Below, piece after piece: positions 27,119 through 36,329 of a stretch of 64,000 nt of DNA. Source of the DNA: Oscillospiraceae bacterium (GTDB lineage Bacteria; Bacillota; Clostridia; Oscillospirales; Ruminococcaceae); assembly GCA_025757985.1 (NCBI GenBank), contig CP107210.1:1426001-1490000 (forward strand). The letters are read 5' to 3'. The position numbers and the translations under genes were made by a program. Position 1 is the first letter of the stretch, and each line of letters begins with the position of its first letter. The notes beneath the pieces are model-generated. The model saw nothing but the letters and a program-made list of their open reading frames with translations, had not been told where the DNA came from and did no database searches.

Positions 27119-30100
27119 ATGGATTACGAATGGCTCGAAAATGGAGATTATTGGATTCATGTTGAGAAAATGCGAACCTCAATCATGAGAGATGCTATGG
27201 CAGCAAAGACTGAGGCGCAAACAGCGGAAGCATTTCAAAGACAGATTTATTACTTTATTAGATTGCATACAGGTATTGAACTTGATTTTAACCAAGAAAC
27301 ACCTATTAAAGGTGGTCTTACGCATGATTTCGGTATATTAAAAAATCGCACCTCTGGAAGAGGAAGACTAGATGCCGTAGTAAATAATCTTATTATTGAA
27401 TATAAGAAACATTCAAAATTAGAAAAAAAGAATGACCAAGATACTGCGACAAGTCAGGTTAAAGACTATCTACAAACATTATTTACTAATGACGGCATTA
27501 AATATAATGCCATTCTAACAGACGGAATTAAAATATCCTATTTTGGTTTTAACGGCGATAAAATTGAATCCACAGCATTTAAGAATACTGAAGCAAAAGA
27601 TATTGATAGAATCATTCGCGCAATATTAACCAACAATTGTAAAAAAATCATTCCTGAGAATGTTTTAAAAGATTTTGCAGTAAATAGTGAAACAGAATCT
27701 ATATCAAAAGAACTTGCATGCGAACTGTATGCAAAGCTTATTAACAATCCAACAGACAAAACAAATATGCTCTTTGCCGAATGGGAAAGTCTTATGCATT
27801 TATCATTCGATGATAATGGAAAAGGAAATGATATTGAAAAAAGACGTGCCGAACTTTCACTTATTTTTAGAGATAATATCATTGACCCTGTTAAAGAATA
27901 TAAAGCATTGTTTGCACTTCAGACCGCTTACGCAATTATAGTTAAACTCATTGCATGTAAAGTAATCGACAAATTAGAATACGATTCTTCTACCAAGAGT
28001 TATTCTGACTTAACAAAAGTTACTGCCGCAGAGCTTCAAAACTTTTTAGAAAACCTCGAAGATGGTTATGTCTACAGAAGCAGTAATATCATCAACCTGT
28101 TAGAAGGAGACTTTTTCTCGTGGTATTCAACAAAGGAACAATGGGATGCCGACTTATGGGAAACAATAATAAAAATAATCACATGTATTGATGAATACTC
28201 GAACTTCTCTTTTGAAATCACATATGAACCTGTTGATATATTCAAAGATTTATATATGAGTATCATGCCAAAAGCAGTTCGTCATTCCATGGGCGAATAT
28301 TTTACTCCTGCTTGGCTTGCTGATTACGTTGTATCCGAAGGAATAAAGCTCCAACAGAATAAAAATTGGAAAGCAATTGACCCATGTTGTGGTTCTGGGA
28401 CATTCATTATTGCACTTATTAAAAATATAGTGGGAAATGTTAATTTATACGATCTTTCAGATGAGCAGAAAGAATCACTCAAGAAAAAAATCCTTTCTAG
28501 CGTATATGGGATCGATATAAATCCGCTTTCAGTTTTATCTGCTAGAGTAGGTTACTATCTAGCCCTTCGACCTTTTGGTGATGTTAAAGACATAGAAATA
28601 CCAATTTACTTAGGCGATTCAGCCATCACACCTACAAAGGAAGACGTTGATGGTATTGCTTGCTATAAATATTCAGTGAGTAATAACAAAAAATCTTTTG
28701 ATGTAATATTGCCTTCAAGATTTGTTGAACAAAAGAACTTCGGTAAAATAATGGCATCTTTACAATCCGCGGTAAAGACTAATAACTCGGAAATTCTCTA
28801 TGAAATGATTACTGGTAAATTATCCAATTCTGAGAAGAATTCAAAAGATTTAATTACAGCCATACAGTCGATGTCAGATGACTTAATCGAACTACACAAA
28901 AACAACTGGGATGGTATTTGGATTAGAATTGCAACCAATTTCATGTTAATAGCAAGATTGCAAAAATTTGATTTAATTGTCGGCAATCCTCCTTGGGTAA
29001 AATGGGAACATTTACCTTCAACTTATGCAGCAAAAATCAAAGAACTATGCAATGTTAGACATATTTTCTCTACAAGGGGCCGTTTCGGTGGCACACAGCT
29101 AAATATATGTGCCCTTATATCAAATGTATCTGCATCAAACTGGTTAAAGGAATCTGGTGTGCTTGCTTTTCTAATGCCCGATAGTATTATGTCTCAAAAC
29201 TCATATGAAGAATTTAGATATTTTTATTTAGATTATGAGGCTAAAGAAAGACTCTATTTACAAAAAATTGACAAATGGGAAAAACCACTGAAACCATTTA
29301 CCTGTGAAGATGTTGTTGTATCGCAAGATTTTAACACTTACTATTATTCAAGGAAAAAAGTAGATTATAAAAAAGGTATAAATGTTACTACCATTTCCCG
29401 CACCAAAAATATTACAGATATAGTGTTAAACCAAGAAACCTCATTTGACAAAGTGAAAAAGCACCTAGTTTTTGGCAAGAAAATTGCCGCTCAAATGTCT
29501 GACACAACATCAGCTTTTTCTTATTTATCTGATGTACATGATTTTAGCAAAATAATAGGTGACTCTTCATATGAGTACAGAACAGGCGTAGAATTTACTC
29601 CTCAAGAATTATACATGCTTGTAGGGATGGGAACATCTAGAAAATCTTCACATTATAGATTTGGCAACAAGAAATTTGCTCGTTCAAAATACGTTGTTGA
29701 TGATATGCCAAAAAACGGATGGGAACTTCCTACGGAACACATATACCCTATTGTTACCGGACCTTCACTTACACCTTTCAAATGCAGTTTGGAAAATGAA
29801 TATTGTATTCTTCCATACTCAGCAGATAATACAGATGCACCAATAGGAATATCGGAAATGATGACCACTAATCCAGAATTGTTTGATTATCTTTTGAATC
29901 ACCAGGACTTAATCGATAGTCAATCTGAAAAAAGTAAGGTGATGCATCGCGGTGAAGAGTTTTATGCACTATCAAAGATAGGTCCATATACTTTTGCTGA
30001 TTATATTGTAGCAGCTCGTGACAATACTAAATTCTGTGCTACAGTAATTGAGCCAACAAATACTCCTTGGGGCGAAATCAAACAATCAATTTGTGTTAAG

Positions 30101-30403
30101 CATACAATGATAATTGGAAGAACAACATCCGGTAAATTCATTGGTAAGGATGAAGCATACTTTATAGCTGGTATTCTTAACAGTGATATTGTTATCCAAT
30201 ATATGCAGAATACTTTTAAAAGTAATGGTTACAGCCTAAAGAAATCACATTTTTATCTTCCTGAGTACGATAAGACAAATTCGTTGCATAGAACAATAAG
30301 TAAATTAGCAAAAAAAGCTTCTGGACTAGATGATGAAATCAAAATAGCTAAAATTCAAAGAGAACTTTCAAAGGTTTATATAGAGTTATGTGCCACTAGA
30401 TAA
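27119..30403 (+). CDS. One-chain restriction-modification enzyme (type IIG/Eco57I-like)
   Basis: The 1094-residue protein has an N-terminal PD-(D/E)xK-type nuclease (RLDAVVNNLIIEYKK near residues 83-97). A central N6-adenine methyltransferase follows, with motif I DPCCGSGTFIIALI near residue 421 and motif IV NPPW near residue 622. About 450 residues that should read the DNA target complete it. Cleavage and methylation in one chain is the type IIG plan. The start at 27119 is set by GGAGG 8 bases upstream. All motifs are intact and the gene ends at a good terminator, so it may be active. It is the main cargo of island A. Confidence 0.85.
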   Translation: MDYEWLENGDYWIHVEKMRTSIMRDAMAAKTEAQTAEAFQRQIYYFIRLHTGIELDFNQETPIKGGLTHDFGILKNRTSGRGRLDAVVNNLIIEYKKHSKLEKKNDQDTATSQVKDYLQTLFTNDGIKYNAILTDGIKISYFGFNGDKIESTAFKNTEAKDIDRIIRAILTNNCKKIIPENVLKDFAVNSETESISKELACELYAKLINNPTDKTNMLFAEWESLMHLSFDDNGKGNDIEKRRAELSLIFRDNIIDPVKEYKALFALQTAYAIIVKLIACKVIDKLEYDSSTKSYSDLTKVTAAELQNFLENLEDGYVYRSSNIINLLEGDFFSWYSTKEQWDADLWETIIKIITCIDEYSNFSFEITYEPVDIFKDLYMSIMPKAVRHSMGEYFTPAWLADYVVSEGIKLQQNKNWKAIDPCCGSGTFIIALIKNIVGNVNLYDLSDEQKESLKKKILSSVYGIDINPLSVLSARVGYYLALRPFGDVKDIEIPIYLGDSAITPTKEDVDGIACYKYSVSNNKKSFDVILPSRFVEQKNFGKIMASLQSAVKTNNSEILYEMITGKLSNSEKNSKDLITAIQSMSDDLIELHKNNWDGIWIRIATNFMLIARLQKFDLIVGNPPWVKWEHLPSTYAAKIKELCNVRHIFSTRGRFGGTQLNICALISNVSASNWLKESGVLAFLMPDSIMSQNSYEEFRYFYLDYEAKERLYLQKIDKWEKPLKPFTCEDVVVSQDFNTYYYSRKKVDYKKGINVTTISRTKNITDIVLNQETSFDKVKKHLVFGKKIAAQMSDTTSAFSYLSDVHDFSKIIGDSSYEYRTGVEFTPQELYMLVGMGTSRKSSHYRFGNKKFARSKYVVDDMPKNGWELPTEHIYPIVTGPSLTPFKCSLENEYCILPYSADNTDAPIGISEMMTTNPELFDYLLNHQDLIDSQSEKSKVMHRGEEFYALSKIGPYTFADYIVAARDNTKFCATVIEPTNTPWGEIKQSICVKHTMIIGRTTSGKFIGKDEAYFIAGILNSDIVIQYMQNTFKSNGYSLKKSHFYLPEYDKTNSLHRTISKLAKKASGLDDEIKIAKIQRELSKVYIELCATR

Positions 30404-30411
30404 AACGAGAG

Positions 30412-30448
30412 CCACAATCCCGGTATCCCTACCAACGATTGTGGTTTT
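30412..30448 (+). terminator. Terminator of the restriction gene
   Basis: CCACAATC pairs with GATTGTGG across a 17-base loop and four T follow. Confidence 0.8.
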
Positions 30449-30614
30449 ATCAGCTATATTCATCCCTAAGTAGTCCATTACTACTAGGAATTTCTCCCCA
30501 CACATTTGACTTTATCCCCATTTCATCTATGTGCCTTAGTAGTCTAACCCGTAGTATTTATGCGGTTTTCCGCCACATTTTGCCCTGTGTTGCCCTACTT
30601 TGCAAAGCCCTGCA

Positions 30615-30662
30615 TTATAGTAAAACTGGAGTGCCGTGGCAAACGAAAAGTATTTTGATCAT
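30615..30662 (-). pseudogene. attR with the original 5' end of the phosphatase gene
   Basis: On the minus strand ATG at 30662 opens MIKILFVCHGTPVLL and a stop. The first ten residues match the phosphatase start (MIKVLFVCHG) with one substitution, then similarity ends. An upstream AAAGGA remains as the old ribosome site. This is the piece of the gene left behind at the right edge of island A; 30632-30652 is the direct repeat itself. Confidence 0.8.
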
Positions 30663-30708
30663 ACCAGAGTTTCCTTTATAATGCTGCAATTTTTGGGGGC
30701 ATAAAACA

Positions 30709-30737
30709 TTGACAAACGGCCCCTGTTTCACTATATT
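30709..30737 (+). promoter_or_regulatory. Promoter of trpS
   Basis: TTGACA, a 17-base spacer and TATATT lie 87 bases upstream of trpS. A leader hairpin with GCCTC/GAGGC arms is at 30769-30797. No T-box features are seen. Confidence 0.7.
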
Positions 30738-30824
30738 TATTAGTATACACGAAAACGCCGAACTTGTCTGCCTCTGCGCAAATTTTTATGCGGAGGCGGT
30801 GCGGTTTGTAAGGGAGATATAACT

Positions 30825-31835
30825 ATGGCAGAAGAAAAACGCAAACGCATCCTCTCGGGCATCCAGCCCACCGGCACGCCCACGCTGGGCAATTATATCG
30901 GCGCAGTGCGCAACTGGGCCCTTTTGCAGTCTGATTATGAATGCCTGTATATGGTGGCAGACCTGCACAGCCTGACTGTGCGTCAGGTCCCGGCCGAGCT
31001 GCGCCGCCGCACCCGCGAGCTGGCCGCCCTGCTGCTGGCCGTGGGCATCGACCCGAAAAACCATGTGCTTTTTGTGCAGAGCCATGTACCCGCGCACACC
31101 CAGCTGTCCTGGGTGCTGGCCTGCAACACCCAGTTCGGCGAGCTGTCCCGCATGACCCAGTTCAAAGACAAGAGCGCCAAGCACCCCGACAATGTCAACG
31201 GCGGCCTGTTCACCTACCCGGTGCTGATGGCGGCCGACATCTTGATTTACAACGCCGACCTCGTCCCGGTCGGGCAGGATCAGACCCAGCACCTTGAGAT
31301 TGCCCGCGACATCGCAGGCCGCTTCAACGGCATCTACGGCGACACCTTCACCCTGCCGGAGGGCTATGTCCCCGCCAGCGGCGCCAAGATCATGTCTTTG
31401 GCCGAGCCGACCAAAAAGATGAGCAAATCTGACACAAATGTCAACAGCTTTATCCTGATGACCGATGACAAGGACACCATCGTGCGCAAGTTCAAGCGCG
31501 CCGTGACGGACTCTGACGGTGTGGTGCGCTTTGACCGCGAGGCAAAGCCCGGCGTGTCCAACCTGATGTGCATCTACAGCACCTTCACCGGCAAATCAAA
31601 CGATGAGATCGCCGCCGAGTTTGAGGGCAAGGGCTACGGTGACTTCAAGATGGCCGTTGCCGAGGTCACGGCCGATGCGCTGGCCCCCGTGCAGGCAGAG
31701 TACGGCAAGATTCTGGCCGACAAGGCCTATGTGGACGGCGTGCTGAAGGACGGCGCCGAGCGCGCAGCCCGCCTTGCCAACCGCACGGTCAGCAAGGTCT
31801 ACCGCAAGGTCGGCCTGCTGCAGCTGGATAAATAA
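30825..31835 (+). CDS. trpS: Tryptophanyl-tRNA synthetase
   Basis: This 336-residue class I synthetase charges tRNA-Trp. The HIGH-like motif is seen as PTGTPTLGNYIGA near residue 17 and the KMSKS loop as KKMSKSD near residue 200. Its length is standard for the bacterial enzyme. GGGAGA precedes the ATG. It is separated from greA by a strong independent promoter. Confidence 0.95.
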   Translation: MAEEKRKRILSGIQPTGTPTLGNYIGAVRNWALLQSDYECLYMVADLHSLTVRQVPAELRRRTRELAALLLAVGIDPKNHVLFVQSHVPAHTQLSWVLACNTQFGELSRMTQFKDKSAKHPDNVNGGLFTYPVLMAADILIYNADLVPVGQDQTQHLEIARDIAGRFNGIYGDTFTLPEGYVPASGAKIMSLAEPTKKMSKSDTNVNSFILMTDDKDTIVRKFKRAVTDSDGVVRFDREAKPGVSNLMCIYSTFTGKSNDEIAAEFEGKGYGDFKMAVAEVTADALAPVQAEYGKILADKAYVDGVLKDGAERAARLANRTVSKVYRKVGLLQLDK

Positions 31836-31844
31836 CGCTGTGTC

Positions 31845-31873
31845 TTGACAAATCCCGCTTGAACCATTATAAT
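31845..31873 (+). promoter_or_regulatory. Consensus promoter of greA
   Basis: TTGACA, a 17-base spacer and TATAAT, a perfect consensus, begin 9 bases after the trpS stop. Confidence 0.85.
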
Positions 31874-31883
31874 ATGTAAGTTA

Positions 31884-31917
31884 GTGCGGCTCCCCAGTTG
31901 GTGCCGCACAACTTTTA
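31884..31917 (+). promoter_or_regulatory. greA leader hairpin with terminator-like tail
   Basis: GTGCGGC pairs with GCCGCAC over a 12-base loop, and AACTTTTAC follows. It starts a few bases from the expected transcription start and 38 bases before greA, so early termination in the leader is possible. Confidence 0.55.
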
Positions 31918-31946
31918 CTATCCATTTTACGTTAGGAGACACTGCT

Positions 31947-32435
31947 ATGGCTAAAGAAGTTGTCGTTACCCGCGAGGGCTATAATAAACTGGAGCAGGAA
32001 CTGGAAAACCTGCGCACCGTCAAGCGTAAGGAAGTTGCCGACAAGATCAAGGTTGCCCGCGGCTATGGCGACCTGAGCGAGAACGCCGAGTATGATGCCG
32101 CCAAGGAGGAGCAGGCTTCTGTGGAGGCCCGCATCGCCGATCTGGAGGCCACCCTCAAGCTGGCACGCATCATGGACGAGAGCGAGCTGTCCAACGACAC
32201 CGCCTCCATCGGTATGCATGTCAAGATTCTGGCCGAGGGCGATGATCCTGAGGATGCCGAGGAGTACGACCTGACCGGCTCCACCGAGGCCGATATGGAC
32301 CTGAACCGCATCAGCGACGAGAGCCCCGTCGGCGCAGCCCTGATCGGCTGCAAGGTCGGCGACCACTTTGATGTCACTCTGCCCAACGGCAACATCATCA
32401 CCTACACGCTGCTCGAAGTAAGCCGCTCGAAGTAA
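31947..32435 (+). CDS. greA: Transcription elongation factor GreA
   Basis: The 162-residue factor rescues backtracked RNA polymerase by stimulating transcript cleavage. The N-terminal coiled coil carries the acidic tip ARGYGDLSENAEYDAAKE near residue 38-55, and the C-terminal FKBP-like domain ends SPVGAALIGCKVGDHFDV. TTAGGAGAC lies 10 bases before the ATG at 31947. lysS follows 104 bases later and may be read from the same transcript. Confidence 0.95.
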   Translation: MAKEVVVTREGYNKLEQELENLRTVKRKEVADKIKVARGYGDLSENAEYDAAKEEQASVEARIADLEATLKLARIMDESELSNDTASIGMHVKILAEGDDPEDAEEYDLTGSTEADMDLNRISDESPVGAALIGCKVGDHFDVTLPNGNIITYTLLEVSRSK

Positions 32436-32539
32436 GAAAATAATAGAGCGCCCGCGGGCGGATGCGGACATTTGCCCCTACGCCCTTCCCGCAAAGGGCA
32501 AGCTCAATAGAACAAATAATCACGAAAGGACGATCTCTC

Positions 32540-34042
32540 ATGGAGCAGAATAAGCCCCAGACCGAGCAGGAGCTCTCCCAGCAGGCCGCTGTGCGCCGCC
32601 AGAAGCTGGCTGACCTGTGCGAAGCCGGTCACAACCCCTTTGAAATCACCAAATATGCGCAGGACGCGTACTCGGCCGACCTCAAACAGGAATTTGCCGA
32701 GCTGCCTGCCGAGGCGGAGACCGGTAAGATCGTCTCTCTGGCCGGCCGTATGATGTCCAAGCGCATTATGGGCAAGGCCAGCTTTGCCCATTTGCGCGAC
32801 CAGAAGGGTGACATCCAGATTTTTGTCAAGCGTGACCTGCTGGGCGAGGAAGCCTACGCCGCCTTCAAAAAGCTCGACATCGGTGACATCATCGGCGTCA
32901 AGGGCGAGGTTTTCCGCACCAAGATGGGCGAGATTTCGGTGCGCATCACCGAGCTGACGCTGCTCTCCAAGAGCCTGCTGCCCCTGCCCGAGAAGTTCCA
33001 CGGTCTGACCGACCGTGAGGCGCGCTACCGCCAGCGCTATGTTGACCTGATCGTCAACCCCGAGGTCAAGGACACCTTCGTCAAGCGCAGCCAGATCCTG
33101 AAGGAGATTCGCGCGTATCTGGATGAGAAGGGCTTTTTGGAGGTTGACACCCCCATCCTGACCCCGTTTGAGATCGGTGCCTCTGCCCGCCCCTTCTACA
33201 CCCACCACAACACCCTGAACATGGACATGGTTCTGCGCATTGAGACCGAGCTGTATCTCAAGCGCCTGATCGTGGGCGGCATGGACCGCGTGTATGAGGT
33301 CGGCCGCATCTTCCGTAATGAGGGTATGGACCCCAAGCACAACCCTGAGTTCACGACCATCGAGCTGTATCAGGCCTTCACTGACTTCCACGGCATGATG
33401 GATCTGGTTGAGGAGATGTACAAGCGTCTGGCCCTCAAGGTCTGCGGCAGCTTGGAGATCACCTATCAGGGCAAGCAGATTGATATGGGCCACTGGGAGC
33501 GTCTGACGATGGTGGAAGCCGTCAAGAAGTATTCCGGCGTCGACTTCAACGACTGGAAAACCGATGAGGACGCCATTGCCGCTGCCAAGGAGCATCATGT
33601 TGAGCTACCCGAGGTCCCGACCAAGGGTGCGATCCTTGCAGAGTTCTTTGACGCGTTTGTGGAGGATAAGCTGATCCAGCCCACCTTCATCTATGATTAC
33701 CCTGTCGAGATCAGCCCGCTTGCCAAGCGCAAGCCCAATGATCCGGCTTTCACCGAGCGGTTTGAGTACTTCATCGACTGCACCGAGTATGGCAATGCGT
33801 TCAGCGAGTTGAATGACCCCATCGACCAGAAGGCCCGCTTTGAGCGTCAGGTCGCCGAGCGCAAGGCTATCGAGCCGGAGTGCCGGGCACAGGTCGATTA
33901 TGACTATGTCAACGCGCTGGAGTATGGTCTGCCCCCCACAGGCGGCCTCGGTTTCGGTGTGGATCGCCTTGTCATGCTGCTGACCGACAGCGCCTCGATC
34001 CGTGATGTGTTGCTGTTCCCGACGATGAAGCCCATCGACTAA
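32540..34042 (+). CDS. lysS: Class II lysyl-tRNA synthetase
   Basis: The 500-residue synthetase has the N-terminal OB fold (IVSLAGRMMSKRIMGKASF), class II motif 2 FRNEGMDPKHNPEFT and motif 3 GGLGFGVDRLVMLLTDS. The ATG at 32540 follows AAAGGA. The last codons (PTMKPID) are repeated at 41277-41303 as PTMKPIDQ and stop, so the 3' end is an integration site and the final bases present here were probably supplied by the inserted element. Enzyme function is not expected to suffer. Confidence 0.95.
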   Translation: MEQNKPQTEQELSQQAAVRRQKLADLCEAGHNPFEITKYAQDAYSADLKQEFAELPAEAETGKIVSLAGRMMSKRIMGKASFAHLRDQKGDIQIFVKRDLLGEEAYAAFKKLDIGDIIGVKGEVFRTKMGEISVRITELTLLSKSLLPLPEKFHGLTDREARYRQRYVDLIVNPEVKDTFVKRSQILKEIRAYLDEKGFLEVDTPILTPFEIGASARPFYTHHNTLNMDMVLRIETELYLKRLIVGGMDRVYEVGRIFRNEGMDPKHNPEFTTIELYQAFTDFHGMMDLVEEMYKRLALKVCGSLEITYQGKQIDMGHWERLTMVEAVKKYSGVDFNDWKTDEDAIAAAKEHHVELPEVPTKGAILAEFFDAFVEDKLIQPTFIYDYPVEISPLAKRKPNDPAFTERFEYFIDCTEYGNAFSELNDPIDQKARFERQVAERKAIEPECRAQVDYDYVNALEYGLPPTGGLGFGVDRLVMLLTDSASIRDVLLFPTMKPID

Positions 34043-34147
34043 TTTTGTGTCGTAGCTACGATATAAAATTGCAAAAAACAGGCCATTTTGGGGCAAAATG
34101 TACCAAATTTATCCCATTTGCCTGAAAATATCCACAAGCGATTTTGC

Positions 34148-34181
34148 GCGCATCCTGCCGAAAAGCAGGATGCGCATTTTT
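34148..34181 (+). terminator. Terminator downstream of lysS
   Basis: A perfect 11-bp GCGCATCCTGC/GCAGGATGCGC stem with a CGAAAA loop precedes ATTTTT. It lies inside island B. Confidence 0.9.
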
Positions 34182-34275
34182 GTTGCAGCGTGAATTTTCA
34201 CCACTGGCGGTACGGTTTTGAGAGCCTATCGCCAGTCTTGACAGACAAAACCGCAGCAATTTCCGAAGGAAAATT

Positions 34276-34312
34276 CCGGCGAGGGGGACATACTCTCCCC
34301 CGCCGTTTATTA
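34276..34312 (+). terminator. Terminator-like hairpin before the first island B gene
   Basis: A CGGCGAGGGGGA arm pairs with TCTCCCCCGCCG and is followed by TTTATTAT. It lies 40 bases before the gene at 34354, so it could attenuate upstream transcription. Confidence 0.55.
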
Positions 34313-34353
34313 TAGATTCCCGAAAGATTTTGAAATGAAAGAAGGTATTTCCC

Positions 34354-35013
34354 ATGAGCATCATAGACTGTATTTCCGGCGAAACCGAATTTCTTCGAAG
34401 CATGAAGTTAAATGAGCGAATTTGGGGTGCTTTCGGAGATAAAATACTGGTTTATCAATATATTGACGATAATACTATTGGCCTCGTATCCTGGGATCTC
34501 AACGACACATCAAATGATGAGGTACTTTTCACGTGGAAAATGAATGACACCTATCCCATTTTGGGCGATGGTGTTCTTTCCTACGTTGGTGACGACGGAT
34601 ATTTTCATTTGATGGATTTGCAAAGCAAAGAGGATATTCCTCTATCACAGTACAGCATTCCTACATCCGACATCAGCAACATTTCCGTAACACCACTGTT
34701 TGCTGATAATGGTCATCTTCTAATTCGAGAATTGAATGGTTCCGAATGTACTTACTTTGCATTAGATACGAGCGGTGATATACAGACGTTTGATCTTTTG
34801 TATGATGTTGACGGTGATTCCGAAATCTTTTATCCGATTACATCTGTAGATGAAGATCACTACTTGGTTTGCGCTGGCTTTGCTGTCCAAAATGAGGTAT
34901 CAGCTTTAGACGATGGTTCTTCCACTGTCTTACCTGCGCCAGATTTTCTCTATGCAATTATTAATAAAGATGACTACTGGCACAGCATTACAAATTATCA
35001 ATCTTTTGAATAG
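34354..35013 (+). CDS. Unknown protein, possibly beta-propeller-like fragment
   Basis: The 219-residue acidic protein has repeating strand-like segments of the form YQYIDDNTIGLVSWDL, GVLSYVGDDGYFHLMDL and GHLLIRELNGSECTYFAL, which suggest propeller blades. No signal peptide or catalytic motif is seen. AGAAGG lies 10 bases upstream of the ATG. A related but start-less frame follows at 35132-35449. It may be the remains of a larger surface or sensor protein now cut short. Confidence 0.5.
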   Translation: MSIIDCISGETEFLRSMKLNERIWGAFGDKILVYQYIDDNTIGLVSWDLNDTSNDEVLFTWKMNDTYPILGDGVLSYVGDDGYFHLMDLQSKEDIPLSQYSIPTSDISNISVTPLFADNGHLLIRELNGSECTYFALDTSGDIQTFDLLYDVDGDSEIFYPITSVDEDHYLVCAGFAVQNEVSALDDGSSTVLPAPDFLYAIINKDDYWHSITNYQSFE

Positions 35014-35131
35014 CACTCTTTCTTTCTAACTAAAGTCACTTTGACAATTTTTTCCACCAATCTAAAATTTCACATTAAAAGCCTTCCGCAAAGAACGCGG
35101 ATGGCTTTTTGCATACCCCCTATTCGATAAT

Positions 35132-35449
35132 TATGTCGAGCTTGATGTGTCGTATTCGGAAGGGCAAGAAGATAAAAGCGAAAATTATATTGTTGACTTG
35201 GAGAATAGGACACAAAACCTATCTTCAATGACTTTAGCTTCCCAGGGAATACTTCTTCCGATTGTTGGTGAATATGGCGATGCCCTTTGTGTATTAAGTA
35301 ATATTGAAATTCGAAATTTTCAGTTTTATAGTACAGATGGTGCATTGCAAAATGTAGATTATGTCAGCAGCCAATATGGCATGTTAAAAAAGACTGATTA
35401 CTTATCTTCCAAAAACAATATAGCAGCGGTTAGCGATATAGACAACTAA
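35132..35449 (+). pseudogene. 3' fragment of a paralogue of the preceding gene
   Basis: The frame reads coherently from FDNYVELDVSYSEGQ to a stop at 35449 but has no upstream start with a ribosome site. The GTG at 35147 is internal to it. Its style matches the gene at 34354 (acidic, strand-rich). It is best explained as the surviving end of a second, partly deleted copy. Confidence 0.5.
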
Positions 35450-35496
35450 TCCACTTCAGAGCGTAGTCACTGGCCGCAGAATGTAGCAATGCCTAT

Positions 35497-35537
35497 GGAA
35501 CAAGTTGTTTCAACCATATAGGCGAGTCAACTGTTCC
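35497..35537 (+). promoter_or_regulatory. Structured leader before the ABC ATPase gene
   Basis: GGAACAAGTTG pairs with CAACTGTTCC (one bulged A) across a 20-base loop, about 43 bases upstream of the ATPase start. No T run follows, so it is not a plain terminator. Confidence 0.45.
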
Positions 35538-35579
35538 TTGCACGTTTTAGAAACGATTAAGATTTGAAAATTTCTATTT

Positions 35580-36329
35580 ATGATTACGTTAGAATTACAT
35601 ATCTTACGAAAGACGTTCATATTAACTTCACTAAAAAAATCTCAAGCGAAGCACGCATTATCAGGAATTTCCATTTCATTCTCTGCCGGATTATATGGAA
35701 TCTTAGGGCCTAATGGCGCTGGCAAGTCTACTTTAATTCACATCATCACAGGCACGCTTGCTCCTGATTCCGGATCGGTTCTTTGGTGCGGCAAGCCTGC
35801 AATGGGTATTGTCTTCCGCCGTATTCTTGGCTATATGCCGCAGCAGCAGGGTTTGTATGACAGCTATACCGGCCGCCGTTTTCTTGCCTATATGGCCGCG
35901 CTGAAAGAAATCCCGCGAAAGACCGTTGCCGCCGAGATAGCCCGTGTGGCTGCCGCCGTAAATTTAACCGCCGAATTGGACAAGCGCCTTTCTGCCTATT
36001 CCGGCGGCATGAAGCAGCGCCTACTGTTGGCATCCGCTCTGCTTGGAGATGCGAAGCTGTTGATTTTAGACGAACCAACGGCAGGTCTTGACCCGAAAGA
36101 GCGCGTCCGTCTGCGCGAACTGCTGGCAGATATGGCTAAGGATCGAATCATCCTTGTGGCAACACATGTTGTTTCGGATGTAGAAACAGTAGCAACCAAA
36201 GTTATCCTATTGCGCGCCGGCAAGATTGTGGATGCCGCGCCCGTGCCGGAGCTGATTGAAAAATATGCTCCCGGCCAAGGTCTGGAAGATGTGTACTTGA
36301 ATGTGTTTGGTGAGGGAGACGGTAAATGA
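35580..36329 (+). CDS. ABC transporter ATP-binding protein
   Basis: The 249-residue cytoplasmic ATPase has Walker A GPNGAGKST near residue 44, signature YSGGMKQR near 140 and Walker B LLILDEP near 160, plus the switch His in VATHV. It belongs to the ABC-2 type that works with a separate permease, which follows with a 4-base overlap. The ribosome site is weak. The ATPase is intact, but its permease is truncated, so the transporter is unlikely to work. Confidence 0.88.
   Translation: MITLELHILRKTFILTSLKKSQAKHALSGISISFSAGLYGILGPNGAGKSTLIHIITGTLAPDSGSVLWCGKPAMGIVFRRILGYMPQQQGLYDSYTGRRFLAYMAALKEIPRKTVAAEIARVAAAVNLTAELDKRLSAYSGGMKQRLLLASALLGDAKLLILDEPTAGLDPKERVRLRELLADMAKDRIILVATHVVSDVETVATKVILLRAGKIVDAAPVPELIEKYAPGQGLEDVYLNVFGEGDGK

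Larger units (their letters stand above)
25096..30652. mobile_element. Island A: remnant integrative element in the phosphatase gene
   Basis: The block is clearly AT-rich against a GC-rich core and is bordered by the 21-bp direct repeat. It carries an excisionase fused to a primase-like remnant, a zinc-ribbon protein and a restriction-modification enzyme, but no integrase. Related arm-like sequences occur near both ends: TTTGCCCCGAAATGCCCTG (left, 25145) and TTTGCCCTGTGTTGCCCT (right, 30579). It therefore looks immobile unless an integrase acts in trans. Confidence 0.75.

Noticed and set aside
30738..30824. T-box or other riboswitch in the trpS leader
   Set aside because: Only one small hairpin is present; there is no specifier, T-box sequence or antiterminator pair.
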